In this document: piece after piece, positions 1-11,240 of the stretch
Layout of the letters: each line of letters starts with the position of its first letter
How positions within the stretch are numbered: the first letter of the stretch is position 1
Origin: Zingiber officinale
Taxonomy: Eukaryota; Streptophyta; Magnoliopsida; Zingiberales; Zingiberaceae
Assembly: GCF_018446385.1 (NCBI RefSeq)
Contig: NC_056000.1
Span: forward strand, 56,328,722 to 56,392,721
DNA length: 64,000 bases
Direction of reading: 5' to 3'
Made by a program: the position numbers and the translations under genes
The notes under the pieces: generated by a model
The model's database searches: none
What the model was told of the DNA's origin: nothing
The model's input: the letters and a program-made list of their open reading frames with translations, nothing else

Positions 1-5
1 GGGTT

Positions 6-2031
6 GTGCTTGTTAAGGAACATGATAATGTACAACGACCAGTGTATTTCTTCAGTCATCTATTAAAAGGGGTCGAGTCTCGATACACGACTCTCGAGAA
101 GTTGGTTTATGGATTGGTCCTTATGGATCGGCGGTTAAGGCCTTACTTCTTAGCACATCCTATCACAATTTTGACCAATAGAATCATGGGAAGAGCCCTA
201 ACTAATGTAGAAGTTGCAGGTCGGCTTATCAAATGGGCGATGGAATTAGGGGAATATGACATGCAATATCAGCCGCGCACAACCATCAAGGCACAGGCCT
301 TGACAGATTTCTTAACAGAAATTCATCAGACTAACTCTGAAGAAACCTGGAAGGTCTATGTGGATGGGTCGGCCACTCATCAAGGCAGTGGGGTCGGGGT
401 CTTGTTGATATCTCCCCAAGGGGATATACTTCAGTTGGCTGTCCGATTGAATTTCCGATCCACTAATAATGAGGCAGAATATGAGGCTTTGTTGGCAGGA
501 TTGCAGGCATCTCGGCATGTAGGGGCTGCCCGAGTAATCATTTACTCAGATTCCCAGCTAGTAACTCAGCAAGTGGCTGACAACTTTGTGGTAAATTGTG
601 ATAAATTACAAGTATATCGGGAAACATACGAGAAGATGAAGGAAGAATTTGCAGAAGTTACAGTAACTAAGATCCCCAAGGCAGAGAATGAGAAAGCAGA
701 TGAGTTAACAAAGATGATCAGTTTCTTAACTACTTCGGTGTTGGACAGGTCAACGGCGCAAACTTTCCTTATAGCTCAAATAGATTTGCAAAATAATAGG
801 GAAACAACTATTGATTGGCAGGCGCCCATGATCAGCTATCTTAGGCAAGGTACCTTACCACCTGACCCAGAGGAATCACGGCTGGTCAGGAAACAAGCCC
901 ATGCTTATGTCATGATCGGGGATCAGCTATACAAGCGGTCCTTCTCTAGGCCCTTACTCAAATGCATGGGTATGGAGGAGGCATACCAAGCCTTACAAGA
1001 AATACATATGGGATGTTGTGGCAGTCATGTAGGCGGTCGGACGTTATCTCGCAAGGTACTCCTGGTCGGGTACTTCTGGCCTACTTTACAGAGGGATGCT
1101 CACAAGCTGGTAAATACCTGCCTGTCCTGTCAAAAACATCAAAATTTAACACATCGACTGACGACTCTGCTAAGAACATCTATAGTCTCGTGTCATTTTG
1201 ATCAATGGGCATGGATATTGTGGGACCATTTCCAATGGCCCCGGGTCAGAAACGTTTCTTATTGGTGGCGGTGGATTATTTCTCTAAGTGGGTGGAAGTA
1301 GAGGCCCTGGCCAGGATTACAGAAGATGCGGTCATCCAGTTTCTGTGGAAGAATATTCTCTGCAGGTTCGACATTCCACACAAATTGGTATCAGATAATG
1401 GGAGGCAATTTCAAAGGCAAAAAATCCAGGCCTGGTGTAAGGGATTTGGCATAACGCAAGCCTTCACTTCAGTGGCATACCCGCAAAGCAATGGCCAGAC
1501 TGAGATGGTTAATCGAGAAATAGTACGAGGTCTGAAGGTTAAGCTGGATCATGTGGGAGGTAACTGGGTGGAAGAGCTATCAAGCATCCTATGGGCCTAT
1601 CGTACTACACCCCGAGAAAGTACCGGTCTGACACCATTCCATCTGGTTTATGGGAACGAAGCAGTAGTACCCATAGGGATTGGAGTGCCGTCAGTCAGGA
1701 GGACGTTATATGACGAAGAAAATGCAGAGCGGCGGCTGGCTGAGCTGGATCTCATTAGTGAAATCCGCGACAGGACAGCAGCCCGACTGGAGGCCTACCG
1801 ACAAAGAATGAGGCAAAATTATAACAAAAGAGTTATTCCTTGATTCTTTGGGGAAGGGGATCTGGTCTGGAAACAAGTTAAGCCCGTAGGGGACGTAGCC
1901 AAGTTAGCACCACAGTGGGGTGGACCTTACAAAGTTATCAAGAAATTATCATCCGGAGCTTATTATTTGCAGGATAATCAGGGAAAAAAGTTAGATCGGC
2001 CTTGGAGTGCTAACTACTTGCGACCATACTG
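6..2031 (+). mobile_element. Tat-type gypsy pol: RNase H and integrase regions
   Basis: The first part carries the end of the reverse transcriptase/RNase H region and then a second RNase H-like domain (VDGSA, NNEAEYEAL, YSDSQLV motifs), the archaeal-type RNase H found in Tat elements. From about 1000 there is an integrase: an HHCC-like zinc-binding region with CLSCQKH, then a core with MDIVGPFP, DYFSKWVE, VSDNGRQF, and PQSNGQTE near 1480-1505. The tail to about 2031 ends in an RPW-like C-terminal motif. It is a broken copy. The lineage call rests on the dual RNase H and on the downstream antisense ORFs. Confidence 0.85.
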
Positions 2032-2359
2032 AGTTTAAAGAATCATATAAAGAAGAAGAAACCGAGTTGTCGAATGTTTGACAGATCGGGGTAACAGGCC
2101 GGGGCTAAAAGTAGAACGGATAGTGCGGTAAGAGGATATGTCAAAGCGGAGATTGTATATCCTAATATTTCTTTCGACAAACTAAGAAATTTTAGCAAAG
2201 TAAACATTAAAGTGCAAGCGGAAGATCATTATTTTAGCAAAATAATGAAGTTCACAAGAAGTTATTAAGTCATTATACACAAGCAGTCAATGATGATCAT
2301 TTGAAAGGAGCAAAGATATCATCTGGAATCTCTTTAAGGATCCGGTCATGATCTAAAAA
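2032..2359. other. Spacer between integrase and antisense ORF block A
   Basis: AT-rich stretch inside the Tat element, between the integrase end and the end of the first antisense ORF. I see no coding potential or distinct repeat. Confidence 0.5.
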
Positions 2360-4866
2360 CTAAGCAGGAGGAGCTGATTTTAAGTAACCCTGTTCGTAAA
2401 GTTGTCGCAGAGCCCCAGCCGCACCATAGATAACAGATGTGGAGAAACGCTGGTCCGCTTGTGTACAAAACTCTGGAGAATGCAAGTACAGGTCTCGACT
2501 CTGTTTGTAGCGATCATTCTCTCCATCCTTATAGACAGTCAGGGCTGTAGATACTTCTTCTGCAGTAGCCCGGGCCTGAGCCAGTTCAGTCCGGACGACC
2601 AGAAGTTCTGCGGCCTGAGATGCCAGTTGGGTCATTTGGGATTCCAATCTTTTGCTTTGCTCCTGTGCTAGGGTTTCAGTGGCACGTAGCTTCTGGGTCA
2701 ACTGGTCAATGGCTCGTTGATGCACCAAAGCTTGTTGATCCATGTGTTGCTGGTGCACGACATCAACCTGGCTTTTTTCTTCTTGAAGGCCTTTAAGCTT
2801 GTGGTTAGCCCGCGCCAAGGATACTTCCAGATGGGTCTTCCTTTTGGTCAGATCCTTTATTTCGGCTCTCAGAGCATGGCTAGCCTGCGCAGGGTCATTT
2901 CATTGAAGCTCTAATTCTGTTACCATGTCCCGCAACACCTTATTTTGGTAATGAGCAGCATGGAAGGATTGATTTATTATCAGGGACTCTGCACAGGCCT
3001 GAGACATAAAGGGCATATCTGATAAGAGCGGGAAGGATAATAGCTGAGATTATCATGGAAGCTTACCTTGATATACAGCTCTGAAAATCTATCCATTTGG
3101 GTAGGGGCGGCAAGAGTTCCATCTGCTGCATACTTTCTTCCCATAAAGTGGCCAAACGACCTTTCATTGTGAGGAAGCTGGTGGGAACTTCCTGTCGTGA
3201 CCTTAACTCTGCCTCAGAAGGGGTAGTGGTACGATAATGGTGATGAACAGGTGGTGGTGGCTGAGAAGGTCCAGCAGCTGAGCCAGAAGTCCCAGCAGCT
3301 GACCCAGAAGGAGCTGAAGTGGGCATATGAGAAGGCTCTGGAGGTGAGGTAGTTGATGAAGGGTGATGTGATGGACCAGCTTCGGTGCTCTGATGCTGTT
3401 GCGAGGTGGAAGGTTGAGCTATCGGAGGCTCGGTCGAAACCTCGGGCGGATCGGGAGGAGCATCTGCCTGGGCCGGGATAGGCGTAGTGGTTGCAACAGG
3501 AGGCGAAGGAGTAGGAACAGCGGAAGGGCCTGAGTCTTGGCTAGGATTGGGGGCCCTGCGACGAAGTCTCTAAGCTAAAGGCTGGTCATTCGAGTCAGAA
3601 TCTTCGGAAGGTAGCCGAACTCTGCGCCGAGAAGAAGAAGGGGCATCATGACCCAAGCGGTCATTTACAGAACGGGCCCGACGAGCTGCCTGAGAAGCTT
3701 CTCTGAAGGCAGGGCTGACATAGGTGACGTTGGTTGATCTTCAACCACGGCCGCGACCAGAGCTGGAGGTTGGTCGGGAAGGATTAATTGATTGAAGAGG
3801 CGTCGAGGTGAAGGGTCGGGCTGTAGGCGAGGCCCGGGGACGAACACGGGCGGCAGGCCAGGATGTAGGTGAAGTCCTGGGATGAGCGGGACGAGCAGAG
3901 TAGGCAGATCGGATAGTAGACGAAGCTCTGCGAGGAAGACGGGGTCGGGGATTTGCAGGGGAAGCTACACCGACATGGGTCAAAGTCGAGTAGGGGAGCG
4001 ATCTCCTTTCTAAAATAACTCGACCGCACCTCATTATCTCCATATCACTTATAGGAAGAGGCTGAACTTCTGAGGCACGGGTTAACACATCAGCTGCACA
4101 AGATAGAGTACGGGCTCAGCTACAGTAGGTAAAACAAAATGCATAAAGTTATAAAAGAACCAAAAGAGAAGCTTACCCAGGGTGTGAGGCGTTTCAGAAG
4201 TAAGATAGCTCAGACGAAAATATGACAACAATTCCTCAGACAATAAGCGCGTTAAGTTCAGTTGCCATCCTGCCAAGCGAGATGAAGTCTCTATATAGGA
4301 AGTATCAAGATGAAAATCCCTTAGTGATGGGGTCGGGGGAAGTGACGATTGCCATTGCAGGGGCCACTCTACCTTATGGGGAAATCGAATAAAGAAGAAT
4401 TTGCTCCTCCAGTCCGTTCCAGAAGGCTGTAGGGGTGAGAAAAAGTAGTCCGAAGGCGCGACTGGAAGCGGAATGAGCCTTCTTCCTGTTGCCGAAGGGT
4501 AAAGAAGCAGTGGAACAAAGGGGCAGACCAGGATAGCTCGCATACGTCGCAGAGTATTACAAATCCACAAAGGAGCCTTATAGAATTCGGCGTTAGTTGT
4601 CCTAGGGGAATTTTGAAATGGCAGCACACGTCAGAAAAGAAAGGGTGAAGAGGAAGGCGAAGGCCGACCATAAATTGTTCTTTAAAGAAGGTGCAATAGC
4701 AGTCGGGAGGAGTGAAAAATTGGTGCACTCTGGTGGGGATGATCACATGTGCGTTATCCGCAACTTCGTAGGTATATCGCAAATCATCTCGGTCTTGTTC
4801 GTCAAAAGTGGTTGTGCCAGCAAAATACATCACCGCAAGAGAAAACAGATGAGAGGAGGATGCCAT
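2360..4866 (-). mobile_element. Antisense ORF block A of the Tat element
   Basis: Reading on the minus strand, this block begins with a probable ATG at 4866. Its globular N-terminal region resembles the plant 'putative gypsy type transposon' domain (as I recall, PF04195): a VGLRLPLHPFF-like core near 4590-4620 followed by hydrophobic and FxFxxR segments. A proline/serine-rich middle follows (about 3000-4080), then a coiled coil with a tail LYEQGYLKSAPPA ending at 2360. Block B (5581-8174) repeats the same order with a recognisably related tail. The block is not one open frame; it may have been spliced in life or may be decayed. Function unknown. Confidence 0.6.
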
Positions 4867-5000
4867 GTGAAAAGAAACAGAAGGAGAAGAAATCAAGCAA
4901 GAAGCTACCGAACCAAAATAGAGGGTTAAGCGCAGCGATGGATTCAGGAGGGAAAAAGAAGAAGTCAAGGAAAAGGTGGCAGGTAGAAGTGAGGGGAAAG

Positions 5001-5008
5001 TATTTATA
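5001..5008 (-). promoter_or_regulatory. TATA box upstream of antisense block A
   Basis: On the minus strand this reads TATAAATA in a GC-richer setting, about 135 bp upstream of the probable ATG at 4866. Block B has an equivalent box at a similar distance. Confidence 0.45.
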
Positions 5009-5037
5009 GCCGCTAGGCGGAGGGGCAATTTAGTCAA

Positions 5038-5580
5038 GTATCATCCACCGGTCCACAATAATTGGCAGGAGCAAAGAGGGCTGATGGATCTTCTTTGAAA
5101 ATAATGCCCAAGGGTATATCTGGAAAAGTGTCGGTGCGAAATATGAGGAGATAGATTTCAGGAAAAGACGCAATAGTTATTGTCTTATGAACTCTTAATC
5201 CTCGCTTTCCCGATCTGGTCTTAACCTTTAGTATTATCCGGTACTAGATTAAGGTGGAAAAAACAGACCGGGGTGTGTGGCTGAGCCAAGGGCAATCAGC
5301 AGAAAAAGGCAAGTTAAACAGGTCGGGATAGAAAACGCAGACCAGGGTGATTTGCTAAGCCAAGTTGAGCCGAGGCGGTCAATAGAAAAAGGCAAGGTAA
5401 ACAGGTCGGGGTAAAAAAGGGAATCCCGACCGGGGCCAGATAAAACTTGAACCAGCAGGTCGAAGTACACCTTCATATCACCATGGTTCATACCGGTCAG
5501 GAAATATACAAGACAATTGATAAGAAGTTAATGAGCTAAGAGAGATAAAAAACAAGCAGTCATATCATAGCATAAGAAAG
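5038..5580. repeat. Spacer with two imperfect ~75-80 bp direct repeats
   Basis: Between the two antisense blocks lies a non-coding spacer. At about 5255-5430 a unit containing AGAAAAAGGCAAG, then AAACAGGTCGGG, occurs twice, each after a CAGACC-GGGTG stretch. The GGTCGGG motif is the same one that recurs in the array at 8826-10066 and in the LTR. Confidence 0.5.
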
Positions 5581-8174
5581 TTAAATAGTCCAAGGTAAAG
5601 ACTTCCAAGGCAAAGACAAATCCAAAATTATAGGCAAATAGTGTGAACGAAAGTTTGGCAGTCTCATTTTTACATCACAGTTCAGCATCATTTGGAGGCG
5701 CTGGAAGAAGAAGAGGTCGTCATCGTCCTTGAAGGTAGGATACGACTCGGCGGGGAGCTCATTCATCAAGCGATCAGTGTCCAGGAAGTTTTCCGAAGGG
5801 GCAGAGTGAAGTAGACCCTGCTCAAACATTTGACGAGCCCCACCGGCCGCTCCGCTACTTAGCATAAGGTTCATCAAACCTCCAATCTTCCTCAAGAAGA
5901 AAGGAGATGTGACGTAGGACAACCTGTATGCTCTTAGACGACCAATTTCACCCGCCTGATAATCTGCCAGCTCTGCCCTGACCTTCTCAGCATCGCCTCG
6001 GGCCAAAGTCAAATCTTTTTGACTTTGGGAAGCATTCTCCTGAGCCTTCAAAAGATCGACCTGCATTGATTTGAGGGTTGCTTGGCTGGCCTCCCAGCGA
6101 CTTTGGATGGCTTTCTCTCGGTCGGCACAAGAAGCTAGCTGACCCTGAACATCTGTTAAACTTTTTCGAAGAGTCTCTTGGGTTTCTTGTAGACTCTTTA
6201 GATAGGAGGATAGGGTGGTCAACCGGGCGTCCTTCTCATCCAATTCAACCACCAGTGAGCGACGTCGCTCCCCCTCAGAAGTCAGTTTGGACTCGCTGGT
6301 CTTTAGAGATGCCTCCAAGGTCCTTATCTTGTCAAAAGCTGCGTGGGAGATGTTCCGGGCAGACTCTGCAGACTCCCCAATTAACCGAAGATACCCCGCT
6401 AGATCATCGGGCGTGGGGTTAAGAGGATCGCGGGGAGTAAGCGACAGCTCCAACTCCTGAAGACTAGCCTTCAACACTTCATTCTCCCTCTGCAAGTTGG
6501 CGGCGTATTGAATTGTGCTTAGGCTAGCAGAACAGGCCTGCATTAGATATAAAAGGAAGGATTATAAGAGATTTCAGAAGAGGAGCCCTGATAAAAGAAA
6601 ACTCACAGAAACTATCTGGCGAGAAGCTTGGTCCATCCCTTCCATCGACAGATTGTTCTAAAATTTTTGGTTTCCTGACCGCTAGGACGCAGCTAACTCG
6701 CCCTGCAGTTGAACCAGGCCAATAGTGGGAGGAGCCTCTTCGGCAGCTTCTTCAGTGGCATCGGGCTCGGTGGAAGAGGGCAGGCGCCAAGAGGTGGTGA
6801 TCGAAGGCATACTTTTTGGGGATTCTCCCCATGGATCGAGAAGTGGAGGCCGGAGCAGCTACCGGAAACGAGGTGGATAAAGTTGCAGAACTCCCGGGTT
6901 GGTCAATTATAGGAAAAAGGGTATGCCCGGGAGAGAAGGCCTGAGCAGGAAGAGAGGCCTGCTCGGGAGATAGATCCCGACCGGGTGTCGAGGCTGATAT
7001 TTTGGGCGACAGGACGGGAACCTCTGGTCCCAGAGCAATCTCCCGGTCGGGAGTAACAGTCTTGGCCTCTGAAGATTGAGAGGCTGCGGATGAACGATGG
7101 CCAGAAGGAAGAGGTGGAGGAGATGCCTGAATCGCAGGAATAGCCGTCTTCCTTTTGCGCTGGAGGCGTAATCGTTTGGCGGGAGGGGGAGAAGCGGCTC
7201 ACTCCTCCTCGGCCTGTTCTAATGTGGCCAGGTCTTCCCTTGAAGCAGTATCTGAAGGAAGAGTGGGGGGAGCTTCTGCCTGGGCTGGTGCAAGAGGGGC
7301 AGACTGTGAGGTAGAAGGGGCAGACTGTGAGGTAGCTGCTAAGCCCTGTTTGAGCTCCACACTCAGGGCTTTCAGAACGGCGAGAGATTGTTGTTTTATA
7401 TTCAAAGAATATGCCCGGAGGATAGCAGCCTCTGCAAAGTGAAGGAGAGATACCTCAATTAGCGAAGAATAGCAAGAAAGAAAACAAGGTCTTACCTAAT
7501 GGAGCCCCAATCTCTGCAGGAACCAAGCTGAGCCCGAAAGAATGCAAAAAGGCTTCCAATAGTATTATACACAAGCGAACGCTCACGCCTTGTAGTTTTT
7601 CTGAAGCGGCGTCACAGGAAGATTGATGTTGATGCACAGGGAGGTTAGTAGGAATGTTAGAGCTCTATTGGGTTGGCTCGACCAAGGGCTCAGGTAGTCT
7701 AATAAAGAAAAAGTGAGATTTCCAACTTTTGTTGGAAGAAGGCATGTCAGAAAAGAACTTATAACCAGGTCTAGCTTGCACCATGAATACTCCTGGTTCA
7801 GATCGTTTGAAGGAATAGAAATGGTGAAATAGCTGAGTGGTCAAGGGGATTTGATATATGCGACACAGAATGACGGTGCCACATACAGCTCGGAAAAAGT
7901 AGGGAGCAAATTGAAAAGGGCAGATACCAAAGTATTGGCTCAGGGAGGAGATAAAGGGATGTATGGGAAAATGAAGGCCTCCTAGAAGCTGATCTTTGAA
8001 AACAGTCATGAAACCTTTAGGAGGGGATGAAGGATGTTCGGTGGATGTGGGGACTCGAAGTTCGTAATCCTCACTAAGTCGCAGGTTAGACCGGATCACG
8101 GACAGGTCATGGCCATTTATGTCAAAAATGTAATACGAATACCAAAAGAAGGCCTTACCATCCGCCATTATCAA
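5581..8174 (-). mobile_element. Antisense ORF block B of the Tat element
   Basis: Second copy of the antisense unit. The ATG at 8174 opens a domain with a LLGGLHFPIHPFI core near 7940-7990, matching VGLRLPLHPFF in block A. A proline/serine-rich region lies near 6900-7400. A long coiled coil then runs from about 6540 down, with many Leu/Glu/Lys heptads and LTxARGDAEKVRAEL, and ends near MFEQGLLHSAPS at about 5790-5830, the counterpart of the tail of block A. The two blocks share layout and motifs but are well diverged, so the duplication looks old. Function unknown; the family is known from Tat-lineage elements. The block is discontinuous, which could mean introns or decay. Confidence 0.6.
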
Positions 8175-8332
8175 GATGAGGAAGGTTGAAGAAGAGGTCA
8201 GCCGAAAGGGGGAAGAGCACCAGACTTAAGGAGTCGAGAAGGAGAAGGGATAAGACACCAGAGATAGCAAAACAGTGAGGTGACGAAGGAAGTCGAAACA
8301 CTCAAGGCAATGACGGCGGACTGCCTTTAGGG

Positions 8333-8340
8333 CTTATAAA
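8333..8340 (-). promoter_or_regulatory. TATA box upstream of antisense block B
   Basis: Minus-strand TTTATAAG within CCTTTATAAGCCC, about 160 bp upstream of the ATG at 8174. Position and spacing parallel the box in front of block A. Confidence 0.45.
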
Positions 8341-8825
8341 GGAGGTTTTCCTAGGGAATATCAAAAAGATGAGTCGAGTATTTTTTTGGGTAAAGCGCCC
8401 AATACTGTCCGATCATAGAACGACATGCTCTTATGAGAAGTCGTGTACAAAAAGGAGTGGAGTAGGTGGCGTCATACGGCGCAAGCAATAAAGGCGTGAG
8501 ACAGGTGTCACCCCCCCCAGGAAGTGTATTAATGATGGACGTGATAAGGAAATCATGAGTTAAAGCGGGCATACGGAAACGTCTGCCACGCGATCGTCTC
8601 GGGAAGCGACGAAGAAAATTGGCAGGAAATAAATTTGAATGTTGCAAGGCCACAAGACATCCTTTTCCTGGAGGCTGAGTAAGATTTTAATATATTTTAT
8701 CTTCACAGTACATCTGATACTGTATATGTCTTAACTGTAGACGAGGTCGAAGCTGTCTATTCAAACAATCGCTGGTCGGGAAATAACCCCCAGGACGGCA
8801 ACATATGAACGGGTTTTCATAAGAA

Positions 8826-10066
8826 TTCCCGGTCGGTTGTCCCAGACTCTCGCCCCAGCGCGAGTTATAAGTGAGCAAGACTCTCATGCCCAACGACCTT
8901 CCCAGTCGGTTGTCTCAGACTCTCGCCCCAGTGTGAGTTATAAGTGAGCAAGGCTCTCACGCCCAATGACCTTCCCGGTCGGTTGTCTCAGACTCTCGCC
9001 CCAGCGCGAGTTATAAGTGAGCAAGGTTCTCACGCTCAACGACCTTCCCGGTCGGTTGTCCCAGGCTCTCGCCCCAGCGTGAGTTATAAGTGAGCAAGGC
9101 TCTCACGCCCAACGACCTTCCCGGTCGGTTGTCCCAGACTCTCGCCCCAGCGCGAGTTATAAGTGAGCAAGACTCTCACGCCCAACGACCTTCCCGGTCG
9201 GTTGTCCTAGACTCTCGCCCCAGTGCGAGTTATAAGTGAGCATGACTCTCACGCCCAACGACCTTCCTGCTCGGTTGTCCCAGACTCTCGTCCCAGCGCG
9301 AGTTATAAGTGAGCAAGGCTCTCACGCCCAACGACCTTCCCGGTCGGTTGTCCCAGACTCTCACCCCAGTGCGAGTTATAAGTGAGCATGACTCTCACGC
9401 CCAACGACCTTCCCGGTCGATTGCCCCAGACTCTCGCCCTAGCGCGAGTTATAAGTGAGCAAGGCTCTCACGCCCAACGACCTTCCCAGTCGGTTGCCCC
9501 AGACTCTTGCCCCCAGCGTGAGTTATAAGTGAGCAAGGCTCTCACGCCCAATGACCTTCCCGGTTAGTTGTCCCAGACTTTCGCCCCAGTGCGAGTTATA
9601 AGTGAGCATGACTCTCACGCCCAACGACCTTCCCGATCGATTATCCCAGACTCTCGCCCCAGCGCGAGTTATAAGTGAGCAAGGCTCTCACGCCCAACGA
9701 CCTTCCCGGTCGGTTGTCCCAGACTCTCGCCCCAGTGCAAGTTATAAGTGAGCATGACTCTCACGCCCAACGACCTTCCCGGTCGGGTGTCCCAGACTCT
9801 CACCCGAGCGCGAGTTATAAGTGAGCAAGGCTCTCACGCCCAACGACCTTCCCGGCCGGCTGTCTGAGACTCTCACTCCAGCGCGAGTTATAAGTGAGTA
9901 TGACTCTCACGCCCAATGACCTTCCTGGTCGGTTGTCCCAGACTCTCACCCCAGCGCGAGTTATAAGTGAGCAAGGCTCTCACGTACAACGACCTTCCCG
10001 GTCAGTTATTCCAGACTCTCGCCCCAGTGCGAGTTATAAGTGAGCTGAGCTCTCACACCCAACGAT
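8826..10066 (+). repeat. 73-bp tandem array, about 17 units
   Basis: The motif CGACCTTCCCGGTCG recurs every 73 bp (about 8894, 8967, 9040 and on). Each unit holds three short inverted repeats: CTCGC..GCGAG, GTGAG..CTCAC and CGACC..GGTCG. Units differ mainly by substitutions, with little length change. The array sits in the 3' untranslated part of the Tat element. Tandem arrays in this position are a known source of satellite DNA in Ogre/Tat elements. Confidence 0.9.
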
Positions 10067-10480
10067 TTCTACTCTCGGGCAGCACTCCTTATATCCATCA
10101 AAGCAAAATACAACAAGCCAAGCTCTTGTGCCTGACTGGTCAGTAAGCCATATTTCTAGGGTTTCTGCTAAATATGAAATTTCGCAGGCACATTCTCAAG
10201 TATCGCAATTGTTCCGGGCAGAGAATCATCGGTTATGAGGTAAGAGGAAGGTAGGGTAAGCAGTTATCCTAATTATTTTTATTATTTTTATTAGAAATAT
10301 TAGAGAAACGCAGGTATTTCATTGAAACATAATGATACCTGAGCAAGAGGGTGTGAAGTTACACCATGAGTGGAGCACAAGAAACCGGTTTTATTTCGTT
10401 AACAAGGTCAACAGTTTTTAAGGGTTTACATTGCTACCAGATCCAGAGGCTTGGTCCTTCCTAGCCAGATGAGCTTGAGC
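10067..10480. other. Non-coding element sequence after the 73-bp array
   Basis: AT-rich stretch of the Tat element between the tandem array and the third antisense ORF. No coding region or repeat seen beyond short A/T runs near 10270-10300. Confidence 0.5.
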
Positions 10481-10897
10481 TCAGGTTAGATCTTCCTTAA
10501 TAAGATCGATGACGCGCTTTAGTTGCCCAATGGTCTCGTCTTTGATCTGTCCTTCCTCTTTCAGGAGAGTCACCTCTTCCTGATGTTTCATCTTCAAATA
10601 GATAATATAGTGAACTTGGCTCTGGAAGTCCGATTGAGCTTTCAGCTTGAGAGCAACTTCGGCCCGGGTTCTGGATTTGGCGGCCAGCCAGAGGCTTTCC
10701 ATTTCATGAATAAGGGACGCTTGAAGATCTCTGCTTGCAGTCATCTTCAGCAAGGCTTCCTCTTTTTGAGCCAGTAACTCCATCAGATGGGCAATTTGCT
10801 GAAGCGAGGCTTCCTCTTTTTGAGCCAATAACTCCATCAGATGGGCAATTTGCTGGAGCAAAGAAGCAAGTTCGCTAGGTTCTGTTGTACGTTCCAT
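10481..10897 (-). mobile_element. Third antisense ORF of the Tat element, coiled coil
   Basis: Starting at the ATG at 10897 (MERTTEPSE), about 138 residues of Leu/Glu/Lys-rich coiled coil. A 16-residue segment, QQIAHLMELLAQKEEA, is repeated back to back near the N-terminus, a recent 48-bp internal duplication. There is no match to the globular domain of blocks A and B. A further ATG upstream at 10921 would add eight residues. No function can be assigned. Confidence 0.5.
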
Positions 10898-10961
10898 GGA
10901 GACGAGATACTTTATTAACAAGAGGATAGTTTGAGGCCGAAAGGAGAAGGGTATGCTCGGA

Positions 10962-10970
10962 CCTTTTATA
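10962..10970 (-). promoter_or_regulatory. TATA box upstream of third antisense ORF
   Basis: Minus-strand TATAAAAGG, about 65-75 bp upstream of the ATG at 10897. A second TATAAATA on the same strand lies at 11032-11039. Confidence 0.45.
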
Positions 10971-11227
10971 AGGAAGAAGAAGGTGAAGGGATTTACTCGG
11001 AACTTGAGTTGACGCTTGGAAAACAGTGTAGTATTTATAAGAGAAGAGTAGGCTCGGAAATTGAAGAGTCAATAGACACACAGAACAATCCCGTTTATCT
11101 CCTAGGAAGGTGAGAAGTTATGAAAAAGATAGACGAAAAACAGGTCGACAAAGGACGCGAGAACCATGTCAGGTAACAAAGGGACTTGGGTCTAGTCAGT
11201 CGGACTAGAGCCTCCTTCGACTAGACT

Positions 11228-11240
11228 TGAGGGGGAGGCT
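11228..11240 (+). other. Polypurine tract of the Tat element
   Basis: Purine-rich run (GAGGGGGAGG) immediately before TGTGATACGG, in the expected place for plus-strand priming next to the 3' LTR. Confidence 0.65.

Noticed and set aside
8826-10066. Regular short repeats that could suggest a CRISPR array
   Set aside because: Whole 73-bp units repeat end to end with no unique spacers, in a plant retrotransposon. It is a minisatellite.
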